64,000 nucleotides of DNA from Actinomadura litoris (lineage in GTDB: Bacteria; Actinomycetota; Actinomycetes; Streptosporangiales; Streptosporangiaceae): NCBI RefSeq assembly GCF_009733595.1, contig NZ_WOFH01000007.1, positions 62,001-126,000 of the forward strand, in the 5' to 3' direction. Numbering within the stretch: position 1 is the first letter of the stretch; each line of letters opens with the position of its first letter. Below the pieces are notes generated by a model, which worked only from the letters and a program-made list of their open reading frames with translations, had not been told where the DNA came from and did not search any database. This document shows positions 7,013 through 15,715 of the stretch, one piece after another. A program made the position numbers and the translations under genes.

Positions 7013-8479
7013 ATGTCGGGGATTCTCACGGCGTTGACGAGCGACCACCGGAGGGCCGTGCGGATCGCCGAGTCGGCGCAGGCCGCGGCGGGCGTCATCA
7101 CGCTGGCGCGGTTCCACGAGTGGTTCGCCGAGCGCCGCAAGGGCGACGTCTCGCGCGTCGAGCGGGTGCCGCTGGACGCCCTGGACCGCTGGGGCACCGA
7201 TCCCGCGACCGGCGACATCCGCCACGACAGCGGCCGGTTCTTCACCGTGACGGGCCTGGCGGCCGAGGTCGCCGGCGCGGCGGTGCCCGCGTGGACGCAG
7301 CCGATCCTGCTCCAGCCGGAGATCGGCATCCTCGGCATCCTGGCCAAGGAGATCGACGGCGTCCTGCACTTCCTCATGCAGGCCAAGAACGAGCCCGGCA
7401 ACCCCGGCGGCGTGGAGATCTCGCCGACCGTGCAGGCGACGCGGAGCAACTACACGCGCGTGCACCAGGGCGCCCCGGTCCCCTACCTCGACTTCTTCCG
7501 CGACACCCGGCGCCACCACGTCGTCGCCGACGTGCTCCAGTCGGAGCAGGGCGCGTGGTTCTTCCAGAAGCGCAACCGCAACATCATCGTCGAGACGACC
7601 GACGAGGTGGAGCCGCTGGAGGGCTTCGTCTGGCTCACCCTCGGCCAGCTCCACGCGCTGCTGGCGGGCGACACGGTGGTCAACATGGACGCGCGGACGG
7701 TGCTGTCGTGCCTGCCGTTCTCGGGCGTCGGGCTGTCCTCGTCCTACCCGTCGCCGTCCCCGTCCCGGGCGCTCGGCGACGAGGAGTTCCGGCAGTCCGT
7801 GCTGCGCTCGTGCAGCGAGGAGTTCGCGGGCCTGCACGACATCGGCGACATCCTGAGCTGGATCACCGGGACGCGCAGCGGGCACGAGGTGGGGGCGCGC
7901 CGCGTCCCGCTGCGCGAAGCCGAGCTGTGGCACCGCGACGAGGAGGCGATCCGGCACGAATCGGGGCTGTTCTTCCGGGTCATCGGCGTGGAGGTGGAGA
8001 GCGGGCACCGCGAGGTCGCGCGGTGGAGCCAGCCGCTGGTGGAGCCGATCGGCGTCGGCGTCAACGCGTTCGTGGTCAAGCGGGTGGACGGCGTGCTGCA
8101 CGCGCTGGTCCACGCGGGCGTCCAGCCCGGGTACCTCGACGTCCTCGAACTCGGCCCGACCGTGCGGTGCACGCCGGGCAACTACGCCTGGCTGCCCGAG
8201 GCCGCGCGGCCGCCGTTCCTGGACGAGGTGCTGGCCGCGCCGCCGGAGCGGATCCGGTTCTCCAGCGTGCTGTCGGAGGAGGGCGGCCGGTTCTACGGCG
8301 CCCGCAACCGCTACCTGATCGTCGAGGCGGACGCCGACCACGCGCCCGACCCGGGGCCCGACTACCGGTGGCTGACCCTCCACCAGCTCGTCGGGCTGCT
8401 GCGGCACAGCCACTACGTCAACGTCGAGGCGCGCAGCCTGGTCGCGTGCCTGCACAGCCTGGCGGGCCGGCCCGCCTGA
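7013..8479 (+). CDS. NDP-hexose 2,3-dehydratase
   Basis: A 488-residue enzyme of the TylCVI/EvaA/SpnO family, built of two similar halves. Each half carries a WTQPIL/WSQPLV segment, a Q-x-G/P-x-N/D segment (MQAKNEPGN in the first, VHAGVQPGY in the second) and a closing NR-x-I/L-IVE strand (RNRNIIVET and RNRYLIVEA). It removes the 2-hydroxyl of dTDP-4-keto-6-deoxyglucose to give the 3,4-diketo intermediate, which the neighbouring Gfo/Idh/MocA enzyme would reduce. Start 7013 has GGGAGG just upstream. Its presence shows that a 2-deoxy sugar is made here. Confidence 0.93.
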   Translation: MSGILTALTSDHRRAVRIAESAQAAAGVITLARFHEWFAERRKGDVSRVERVPLDALDRWGTDPATGDIRHDSGRFFTVTGLAAEVAGAAVPAWTQPILLQPEIGILGILAKEIDGVLHFLMQAKNEPGNPGGVEISPTVQATRSNYTRVHQGAPVPYLDFFRDTRRHHVVADVLQSEQGAWFFQKRNRNIIVETTDEVEPLEGFVWLTLGQLHALLAGDTVVNMDARTVLSCLPFSGVGLSSSYPSPSPSRALGDEEFRQSVLRSCSEEFAGLHDIGDILSWITGTRSGHEVGARRVPLREAELWHRDEEAIRHESGLFFRVIGVEVESGHREVARWSQPLVEPIGVGVNAFVVKRVDGVLHALVHAGVQPGYLDVLELGPTVRCTPGNYAWLPEAARPPFLDEVLAAPPERIRFSSVLSEEGGRFYGARNRYLIVEADADHAPDPGPDYRWLTLHQLVGLLRHSHYVNVEARSLVACLHSLAGRPA

Positions 8480-8506
8480 CCCCCCGTCGCGCCGGCCCGC
8501 CGGGCG

Positions 8507-10378
8507 TCAGCCGTGGTGCCCGCCGCCCTTGCCGCGCCCCGGCGCGCCGGCCGACATCCTGGCCGCCATCGTGGTCTGGACGGTACGCGGCGCCACGACG
8601 AACGGCCGCATCATCCCGTGGTCCTCGTGCTCCAGGATGTGGCAGTGGTACACGTAGTTGCCGGTGCCGCCGTGGAAGCGTCCCGCGACCGTCACGTGGT
8701 CGTGCTCGTCGATGCGGACCGTGTCCTTCCAGCCCTGCTCGTCCGGGCCGAGCCCCTTGGGGGCGCCGTAGGTGGCGGTGTAGGTGAAGATGTCGTTCGC
8801 CGCGTCGGAGGCGACGGCGACGGTGTAGGTGTCGCGGGCCAGCGCCTGGAACGACATCAGGTGGACGTGGGTCGGGTGGTTGGGGCCCGCGAGGTGGACG
8901 AAGTTCCAGATCTCCCATCCGTCGAGCGCGACGTGGAAGGTGACGGGCTCGTCGAAGCTGCCCGCCGCCCGCCGGAACACGGTCGTCCTCCCGTCCTTCA
9001 CGATTTTGACGATGCGGTCGCCGCCGCGCGGGACGTACCCGTCGGGGACCTTCGCCAGCTCCCACATCTCGGGCTGCCCGGCGGCGGTGCCGTCGTGGGT
9101 GGCGGACGCGACGTAGCGCTCGGCGAAGCCCGCCGGGACCTTGTCGCGGGTCAGCCGGGAGAACGAGGGCGACACCGTGGCGGGGACCTTGAAGGAGTCG
9201 GCCGGGCCCTTCCCGGCGACGCGGAACTGGAGGATCTCGGGGCCCAGCGGCGAGGTGGCGAGGTCGGTGTTGGACAGTTGGAGCCGCGCGCCCCTGAACG
9301 CGGCGAAGTCGATGAGGACGTCGGCGCGCTCGGCCGGGGCGAGCGTGAGCCGGTCCAGTTTGACGGCGGCGCCGAGCAGGCCCTGCTCGGTGCCGATCTG
9401 GACGAACGCGCCGTCCACCGGTGAACTGGTGGTGCCGTCGGAGCTCTCGCGGCGCAGCTCCAGCGTGTAGGTGCGCGCGTTGGAGCCGTTGAGCAGCCGG
9501 AACCGGTACCAGCGCGGCTCGACGTCCAGGTGCGGCCAGATCACCCCGTTCGCCAGGTTGTAGGGGCCCGCGAACGGCAGCGAGACCCGCCGGTCGCCGA
9601 GGTCGTAGTAGCCGACCTTGTGCAGGAGCCGCCCGTTGAAGGCGCCGGTGGCGTCGGTGTCGAGGTTGCGGTCGGCGAGGATCAGCGGGACCTCGTAGGC
9701 GCCCGACGGCAGGCGCAGCGCGTCCTCCTCCCTGTCGCGGACGATGTACATGCCCGCGAGCCCGGCGAACACGTTGTAGGCGGTGATGTCCATCGCGTGG
9801 TCGTGGTACCAGAGCGTCGAGGCGCGCTGCGCGTTCGGGTACTCGGTGGCCTGGCCCTGGCCGAACGAGACGCCGTTCTTGGGCCAGCCGTCGCTGTCGC
9901 CGCAGACCTCGCCGCCGTGCAGGTGGGTGACCACCCAGGGGGCCAGCTTGGCGACCTCGGAGATCGGCTCGGCGTCGCCGCGTCCGGGGCCGAGGATCGA
10001 GTCGATGCCGGTGAAGGGGACCGCGACGGCCGTCGCGGGGAACGCGCTCTCGATCCGGTTCAGCCAGCTCACCTTGATCCGCTGGCCGGCGCGGACGTCG
10101 ATGACCGGGCCGGGGAAGCTGCCCTCGTAGGTCCAGGCGGGGGTCGGGGGAAGCTGCGAGTGCAGCCGCACCGTCGCGGCCCGCTGCCGGATGGTGAGGG
10201 CGCCGTCGGGCCGCAGCACCCTCGGGACGGGAAGCGGGTCGGCGAACTTGGTGAGGCCCGTCGGCGCCTTCCGGAAGACCCGGGAGGCCGTCGCGAACGC
10301 GGCGAGATTCGCCTGAAGGGTGGCGGCCACGCCGATACCGGCGGCCGAACCTGCGAGGAACTGACGACGACTGGGCAT
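8507..10378 (-). CDS. Tat-exported three-domain multicopper oxidase (CotA/phenoxazinone-synthase type)
   Basis: A 623-residue laccase-like enzyme. The N-terminus has a twin-arginine signal (PSRRQFLAGSAAG). Copper motifs occur in order: HLHGGEV near residue 146, WYHDHAMD near 188, HPTHVHL near 498 and HCHILEHEDHGMM near 580. The last gives the type-1 Cys, His and axial Met. Such enzymes oxidise hydroquinones, aminophenols and diphenols with O2. Near AHBA genes it may oxidise the hydroquinone/aminophenol core to a quinone, or drive coupling of an o-aminophenol (inference). Alternatively it is a general copper or phenol oxidase. Start 10378 is supported by GGAGG 9-13 bases upstream and by the signal peptide. 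Confidence 0.9.
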   Translation of the reverse strand: MPSRRQFLAGSAAGIGVAATLQANLAAFATASRVFRKAPTGLTKFADPLPVPRVLRPDGALTIRQRAATVRLHSQLPPTPAWTYEGSFPGPVIDVRAGQRIKVSWLNRIESAFPATAVAVPFTGIDSILGPGRGDAEPISEVAKLAPWVVTHLHGGEVCGDSDGWPKNGVSFGQGQATEYPNAQRASTLWYHDHAMDITAYNVFAGLAGMYIVRDREEDALRLPSGAYEVPLILADRNLDTDATGAFNGRLLHKVGYYDLGDRRVSLPFAGPYNLANGVIWPHLDVEPRWYRFRLLNGSNARTYTLELRRESSDGTTSSPVDGAFVQIGTEQGLLGAAVKLDRLTLAPAERADVLIDFAAFRGARLQLSNTDLATSPLGPEILQFRVAGKGPADSFKVPATVSPSFSRLTRDKVPAGFAERYVASATHDGTAAGQPEMWELAKVPDGYVPRGGDRIVKIVKDGRTTVFRRAAGSFDEPVTFHVALDGWEIWNFVHLAGPNHPTHVHLMSFQALARDTYTVAVASDAANDIFTYTATYGAPKGLGPDEQGWKDTVRIDEHDHVTVAGRFHGGTGNYVYHCHILEHEDHGMMRPFVVAPRTVQTTMAARMSAGAPGRGKGGGHHG

Positions 10379-10618
10379 GGGGGGCTCCTCCACGAGCGTT
10401 GGGTCGGCGGAAACGATCTTTCGCACGCGCCGGAGCCGGGCTCAATCGGGGAGCCGGAAGTCAGGGGGTTCGGGCGGTCACGCGTCAGGTTTACCGGGCT
10501 CCCGACAGGGGATGAGCAGGCCCGTCACGGGTGGCCCGGGGTGCCCGCGCGCCTGGTGCGGCGGTCGATAGGCGCGCGATTGCCGGGCAGTGGGCGGAGA
10601 TCTTCGATCATCGGACCC
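10379..10618. promoter_or_regulatory. divergent promoter region of the multicopper oxidase and LAL regulator
   Basis: 240 bp separate the two divergent starts. Isolated AGGGGG (10463-10468) and AGGGG (10507-10511) boxes occur 44 bp apart on the plus strand. They lack the 11-12 bp spacing of the motif described elsewhere, so I do not count them as a site. I see no clear -35/-10 pair. Confidence 0.35.
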
Positions 10619-13387
10619 GTGGTCGCACTGGTCGAACGAGACGAACAAACACGGCAACTCGACGCCCTGATGGAGGACTGCCTGGCCCGCCGCGGGCGGG
10701 TCGCGCTCCTGGAGGGGCCGATCGGCACCGGCCGGACGGCGCTGCTGCGCGGCGTCGCCGAGCGCGCCGAACAGTCTGGATTCCGGTGTCTTCGTGCTTC
10801 CTGCTCCCCCGCCGAACAGGCGCTCCCCTACGGCGTCGCCGGCCAGCTCCTGCGCGGCCTGCCCCGGCCGGAGGGGCCCGGCGACGGCTCCGGCCGCACG
10901 CTGGACGACCTCCTCGACGACGTCGCCGCCCTGGACGGCCCGGACGCGGCACCGGCGCCGGCGGAGATCGCGCGGACCCACCACGAGCTGGCGCTGGCGC
11001 TGCTGGGGATCGCCGAGCGGCAGCCGCTCCTGGTCACCGTGGACGACCTCCGCCACGCCGACGTCCCGTCCCTGCACTTCCTGCTGCACCTGGTGCGGCG
11101 GCTCGGCTCGGCGCGCGTGCTGGTCGTGCTGGCCGACGAGGCGGCGCCCCGGCCGCGGCACCTGGCGTTCCTCGCCGAGCTGTCGCGCAGCCCGGAGCTG
11201 CACCGGCTGCGGCTGGCGCCGCTGTCGCGCGGCGGGACCGCCCGCGCGGCGGCCGCGCTGATCGGCGCGCCCCCGGATCCGCGCCTGGACCTGCACGCGG
11301 TCAGCGGCGGCAACCCGCTGCTGCTGGACGCCCTCGCCGAGGACGTCCGCGCCACCGGCGGCCCGCGGGCGCAGGGATACGGGCTGGCCCTGCTGAGCTG
11401 CCTGCACCGGGGCGACCCGGCGACGCTCGCGGTGGCGCGGGCGCTGGCGATCATGGGCGAGGAGGCCGCGCCCGCCGAGCTGTGCCGGCTGGGGGCGCTG
11501 ACCTCCGAGGAGGCCGGGCGCGCGCTCGGCGCGCTCAACGCGGCGGAGGTCCTCGACCGGGGCCGGTTCCGGCACCCGGTGGCGCGGACGGCCGTGCTGG
11601 ACGACCTCGCCCCGGCGGAACGGTCCGAACTGCACCGGCGCGCCGCGCGCCTGCTGCACGAGCGGGGCGTGCCCGCCGCGCGGGTGGCGCGGCACCTCGC
11701 CGAGGCCGACCACGCGCAGGAGCCGTGGGCGCCGGCCGTGCTGCGCGAGGCGGCCGAGCACGCGCTGCTCGACGACCGGGCGGAGAGCGCGGCCCGGTTC
11801 CTGCGGCTGGCGCACCGGGGCCTGTCCGACGAGGGGGAGCGCGCGGCCGTCCGGGCGCGGCTCGCGGGGGCGGAGTGGCAGACCGCCCCGTCCTCGGCGG
11901 CCCGGCACCTGGCGCCGCTGGTGACCGCCGCGCTCGGCGGCCGGCTCGGCCTCCCCGACGGCCTGGCGCTGGTGAGCCGGCTGCTGTGGTTCGGGCGCGG
12001 CGGCGAGGCGCTGCGGGTGCTGGACCGGCTGCGCGCGGACGCGCGTCCCGAGAACGGCGACCTGCGCGACGCCGAGGTGTGGCTGGCCTACGCGCACCCG
12101 CCGCTCGCGCGCGACCGGCGCACGCCGGTCCTCGCCGCCGACCGGCGGTTCGCCGTCCCGGCGCCGGGCGGCGACCCGCAGCTGCACGCGGTGGCGATCC
12201 TCGCCGACGGGCTGACCCGGCGCCGCGGCCAGGGCCTGGTGGACCGTGCCGAGCAGGTGCTCCGCGACCTGCCGCTGCATCCGCGCAACCCGTGGACGGT
12301 CGAGGCGGCGCTGCTGGCCGTCCAGGTGCTGCTGCGCGCGGACCGGCTCGACGTGGCGGCGGCCTGGTGCGAGGACGCCACCGGCGAGGACGCCACCGGC
12401 GAGGGCGGCGGCGAGGGCGGGGAGGACACGCGGGCGGCGTTCTTCGCGGCGGCCCGCGCGGAGGTGGCGCTGCGGGCGGGCGACCTGCCGACCGCGCTGC
12501 GCGAGGCGCGGGAGGCGCTGGCCCGGCTCAGCGCGCGGTCGTGGGGGGTGGCGATCGGGTACCCGCTGGGGACGCTCGTCCTCGCCGCCACCCGCGCGGG
12601 CGAGTACGACGAGGCCGCCCGGTGCCTGGCCCTGTCGGTCCCGGAGCCGATGTTCCAGAGCCGCCACGGGCTGCACTACCTGTACGCCCGGGGCCACCAC
12701 CACCTGGCGGCCGGGCACGCGCACGCCGCGCTCGCCGACTTCCTGAGCTGCGGGGAGCTGACCCGCGGCTGGGGCCTGGACACCGCGGGCCCGGTGCCGT
12801 GGCGGACGGACGCGGCGGAGGCGTGGCTGCGGCTCGGCAACCGCGACCAGGCCCGGCGGCTGATCCGCGAGCAGCTCTCCCGCACCGACGGGCGCGGCCC
12901 GGCGCTGCGGCTGCTGGCCGCCGCCAGCCCGGTCGGGCGGCGGCTGCCGCTGCTGACCGAGGCGGTCGACCTGGCGGAGGCGTCCGGCGACCGGTTCGAG
13001 CAGGCGCGGGTGCTCGCCGACCTCAGCCGCGTCCACGCGGCGGGCAACCGGCGGCGCGCCCGGCTGCTGCTGCGCCAGGCGCTGCACGTGGCGAACATGT
13101 GCGGGATGCGGCCGCTCGCCCAGGAGCTGCTGTCGGTGCAGGACGACCTCGGCGGCGCGGAGGCGATGGCCGACGGGCTGGAGGGCATCGCGTCGCTGAC
13201 CGACTCCGAGCGGCGGGTGGCGTCGCTGGCGGTGCTCGGCAACACCAACCGGGAGATCGCCGCGAAGCTCTACATCACCCCGAGCACGGTCGAGCAGCAT
13301 CTCACCCGCATCTACCGCAAGCTGGGGATCCGCCGGCGCAAGGAGCTGCCCGCCGACCTGTGGGCGGGGCTCAGGAAGACCGGCTGA
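10619..13387 (+). CDS. LuxR-family regulator of the large ATP-binding (LAL) type
   Basis: A 922-residue protein. The N-terminal AAA/NACHT-like ATPase begins VALVERDEQTRQLDALM, with a P-loop GPIGTGRTALL (about residues 32-42) and a Walker B-like stretch LLVTVDDLRHAD (about 136-147). A long helical TPR-like middle follows. The C-terminal LuxR helix-turn-helix starts near residue 860 (LTDSERRVASLAVLGNTNREIA, continued by ITPSTVEQHLTRIYRKLGI). LALs are common pathway activators of macrolide and ansamycin clusters (RifZ, GdmRI). The usual P-loop Lys is Arg here, which could weaken ATP hydrolysis. The GTG at 10619 is the best start, giving the usual VxLVERDxE opening, but it lacks a close ribosome site. 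The 3' end overlaps the convergent monooxygenase by 17 bp. Confidence 0.9.
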   Translation: MVALVERDEQTRQLDALMEDCLARRGRVALLEGPIGTGRTALLRGVAERAEQSGFRCLRASCSPAEQALPYGVAGQLLRGLPRPEGPGDGSGRTLDDLLDDVAALDGPDAAPAPAEIARTHHELALALLGIAERQPLLVTVDDLRHADVPSLHFLLHLVRRLGSARVLVVLADEAAPRPRHLAFLAELSRSPELHRLRLAPLSRGGTARAAAALIGAPPDPRLDLHAVSGGNPLLLDALAEDVRATGGPRAQGYGLALLSCLHRGDPATLAVARALAIMGEEAAPAELCRLGALTSEEAGRALGALNAAEVLDRGRFRHPVARTAVLDDLAPAERSELHRRAARLLHERGVPAARVARHLAEADHAQEPWAPAVLREAAEHALLDDRAESAARFLRLAHRGLSDEGERAAVRARLAGAEWQTAPSSAARHLAPLVTAALGGRLGLPDGLALVSRLLWFGRGGEALRVLDRLRADARPENGDLRDAEVWLAYAHPPLARDRRTPVLAADRRFAVPAPGGDPQLHAVAILADGLTRRRGQGLVDRAEQVLRDLPLHPRNPWTVEAALLAVQVLLRADRLDVAAAWCEDATGEDATGEGGGEGGEDTRAAFFAAARAEVALRAGDLPTALREAREALARLSARSWGVAIGYPLGTLVLAATRAGEYDEAARCLALSVPEPMFQSRHGLHYLYARGHHHLAAGHAHAALADFLSCGELTRGWGLDTAGPVPWRTDAAEAWLRLGNRDQARRLIREQLSRTDGRGPALRLLAAASPVGRRLPLLTEAVDLAEASGDRFEQARVLADLSRVHAAGNRRRARLLLRQALHVANMCGMRPLAQELLSVQDDLGGAEAMADGLEGIASLTDSERRVASLAVLGNTNREIAAKLYITPSTVEQHLTRIYRKLGIRRRKELPADLWAGLRKTG

Positions 13388-14933
13388 CGGCCTGGTCCGC
13401 GCCCAACCCGTCGAGGAGCTCGTCGACGAGGGCCGTGGTGCCGTGGCGGTCGGCCGCCGTCCCGAACAGGTAGAAGTCGGGGCGGACGAGCGCCGCCGCG
13501 GCACCGGCGCGGGCCAGGTAGGGCAGGTGGACGGCGTCGAGGTCGGCGGCGGCGTCGAGCCGGACGGTCCGCGCGCCGAGCCACGCCAGCGCCCCCGCGC
13601 GGGCGGGGTCGAGGAGGTCCCTGGGGTCCTCGGTGGTGAGCAGGACGAAGCGGGGGGCTCCGGTGATCTCGTCCAGCAGGCCCTCGCGGCCGCCGACCCG
13701 CACGCGGCCCTGCGGGGTCAGCCCACCGGCCAGGCCGCGCGGGCGGCCCCGCGCGTCCCGCGCGAGCAGGCCCTCGGTGAGCGGGTGGACGGCCGAGGGC
13801 GGGGGCGCGGCCAGGCCGCGCTCCCGCATGCCGATCATGACGGCGTCGCGGTCGGCGGCGGCCTTCGGATCGGTCTGGCAGATGACGCGGCCGAGGTCCA
13901 CGGACATGGTGATCGCGTGCCGGACGTGCTCGCGCCGCTCGGCGGTGTAGGTGTCCAGGAGCGTGTCGGCGGCGCGGCCGGTGAGGACGAGGTCCAGCTT
14001 CCAGGCCAGGTTGGCGGCGTCCCGGAAGCCCGAGCACATGCCCTGCCCGGCGAACGGCGGCATCAGGTGGGCGGCGTCGCCCGCGATCAGTACCCGGCCC
14101 TCGCGCCAGCGGTCGGCGTGCCGCGCCTGGAAGGTGTAGACGGCGTGCCGCTCCAGCGTCGCGTTCTCCTCGTGCACGCCGAACAGCGCGAGCAGGCGCC
14201 ACACGTTCTCGACGGAGCCGAACTCCTCCGGCGGCTCGTCCGGCAGCCGCATGAACTCCCAGCGGCGGTGGTCCGGCCCGGCGGAGACGGCGGTGCGGGG
14301 CCGGGCCGGGTCGCAGACCTGGAGGTTGTTCGGGACGAAGTCGCGCGGCTCGTGCAGCCGCACGTCGCAGGTCAGCCAGTCGTTGAAGAACCGCAGGTCG
14401 GTGGAGGTGGCCGCGACGGCGTCCCGGACGAGGCTCCCGGCGCCGTCGCAGCCCACGACGTACCGCGCGGACAGCACGCCGCCCTCGGGCCCCTCGACGG
14501 CGGCCTCGACCAGGTCGCCGGTGTCGCGCAGGCCGGTCACGCGGTGGCCGCGCAGTACGCGCAGCGTGGCCTGGCGGGCGCCGCGCGCGGTCAGCGCCGC
14601 CTCGATGCCCGGCTGGTACATCGAGACCGAGTCGGGCCAGCCGGACCAGCCCCGCTCGGCGACGTCCACCTCGAACAGCGTCGCGCCGGCGCCGTTCGTC
14701 CAGACGTAGTCGCGGGACGGCTCGGCGACCTCGCGGAGGGCGGCGCCGATCCCGGCGGCGGCGAGCACGCGCGCCGACTCCCCGTCGAAGGACACCGCGC
14801 GCGGCATCGGGTAGGGCTTCGGGCGGCGCTCGACGACGGTGACGCGGTGCCCCTGCCGGGCGAGCAGCGTGGCGGTCACCTGCCCGACCGGCCCGTATCC
14901 GACTATGAGGACGTCGATATCCGCGCCGCTCAT
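13371..14933 (-). CDS. FAD-dependent aromatic monooxygenase (MhpA / Rif-Orf19-like)
   Basis: A 520-residue class A flavoprotein hydroxylase. It has the dinucleotide-binding turn VLIVGYGPVGQVTATLLARQ near the N-terminus, the central strand VVGCDGAGSLVR and the FAD ribityl motif GDAAHLMPPFAGQGMCSG near residue 290. A thioredoxin-like C-terminal domain follows (LARAGAAAALVRPDFYLFG). The ATG overlaps the amide synthase stop (14930-14933), so the two are co-translated. In rifamycin-type clusters a homologue next to the amide synthase oxidises the AHBA-derived ring during or after chain growth. Here it probably hydroxylates the AHBA ring to a hydroquinone/dihydroxy form; position and timing are inference. 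Confidence 0.88.
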   Translation of the reverse strand: MSGADIDVLIVGYGPVGQVTATLLARQGHRVTVVERRPKPYPMPRAVSFDGESARVLAAAGIGAALREVAEPSRDYVWTNGAGATLFEVDVAERGWSGWPDSVSMYQPGIEAALTARGARQATLRVLRGHRVTGLRDTGDLVEAAVEGPEGGVLSARYVVGCDGAGSLVRDAVAATSTDLRFFNDWLTCDVRLHEPRDFVPNNLQVCDPARPRTAVSAGPDHRRWEFMRLPDEPPEEFGSVENVWRLLALFGVHEENATLERHAVYTFQARHADRWREGRVLIAGDAAHLMPPFAGQGMCSGFRDAANLAWKLDLVLTGRAADTLLDTYTAERREHVRHAITMSVDLGRVICQTDPKAAADRDAVMIGMRERGLAAPPPSAVHPLTEGLLARDARGRPRGLAGGLTPQGRVRVGGREGLLDEITGAPRFVLLTTEDPRDLLDPARAGALAWLGARTVRLDAAADLDAVHLPYLARAGAAAALVRPDFYLFGTAADRHGTTALVDELLDGLGADQAVSRSS

Positions 14934-15712
14934 CGGGTGCTCCCCGCGCGGAGGATGTCGGCGACGACGCGTTCGTGCTCGGCGGGGTCGGTGAGGACCC
15001 GGACGGTCTCCTGGCCGCCGTCCACGGTGAGCAGGCGCTTGCCGATGAGGACGCGCTGCCCGGTGGCGAAGGACCGGCCGCGCACCAGGATCGCGGCGCC
15101 CGCCAGCGCGCGGGCGAACTCCTCCAGCTCGGCGGAGGGAGCCTGCCATTCGGCCAGGTCGCGGGGCCGGTCGCGGAACCGGTAGACGGCCTGCCACGCG
15201 CCGGACGGGACGCCGCGCTCGACCACCTGGTAGCCGTCCGCCGCGACGACGCGGAACCGGCTGCCGTGCTGCCGCTGGACCTCCGGGCTCAGCCGCAGCG
15301 GCTCCAGGTAGGACGGGCCGACGAAGCCGACGTCGACGAGGTGCACCTCGCCGTCGAGGCGGACGTGGTTGAAGACGTGCTCAAGGTCCGGGCCGAACGA
15401 GCCGTCCATCTGCCGGATGCCCGCCCCGAACACGCCGACCTCGAACCCGAGCGCCCCCAGCAGGGCGCGGAACAGGCCGCTCAGCTCGTAGCAGACGCCG
15501 CCCCGCCCGCCGAGGACGATCGCGTCGAACGCGGCGTCGAGGTCGATGTCCACGCCGGCCCACAGCGCGGTCCCGCGCCCCGCGTTCAGCGCGCTGTCGT
15601 AGGGGAACGTGGCGAGGTGCCGGTGGTGCAGGGACCGCAGGGTCTCCAGCGTCGGCGCGGTGGGGCCGCGGTGGTCGAGGGCCTTGAGGTAGGTGTCGAC
15701 GTCGAACGGCAT
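14930..15712 (-). CDS. rifF: ansamycin amide synthase (arylamine N-acetyltransferase fold)
   Basis: A 260-residue NAT-family protein. The catalytic triad is visible: Cys in GGRGGVCYELSGLF, His in NHVRLDGEVHLVDVGF and Asp in the same DVGF segment. RifF-type enzymes take the finished chain from the last ACP and close the macrolactam by attack of the AHBA amine, replacing a thioesterase. No thioesterase domain exists on the last PKS. The gene begins 3 bp after the stop of the terminal PKS gene, exactly where RifF lies relative to RifE. Very confident of family; the ring formed is inferred from module count. Confidence 0.95.
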   Translation of the reverse strand: MPFDVDTYLKALDHRGPTAPTLETLRSLHHRHLATFPYDSALNAGRGTALWAGVDIDLDAAFDAIVLGGRGGVCYELSGLFRALLGALGFEVGVFGAGIRQMDGSFGPDLEHVFNHVRLDGEVHLVDVGFVGPSYLEPLRLSPEVQRQHGSRFRVVAADGYQVVERGVPSGAWQAVYRFRDRPRDLAEWQAPSAELEEFARALAGAAILVRGRSFATGQRVLIGKRLLTVDGGQETVRVLTDPAEHERVVADILRAGSTR

Positions 15713-15715
15713 GGT

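Noticed and set aside
10463-10511. A further AGGGG site before the LAL gene.
   Set aside because: The two boxes are 44 bp apart and do not fit the 11-12 bp spacing of the other sites.
10478-13504. A minus-strand open frame of about 1000 codons opposite the LAL gene.
   Set aside because: Arg/Pro/Gln-rich shadow of the LAL coding frame with no motif; the plus-strand P-loop and LuxR helix-turn-helix are clear.
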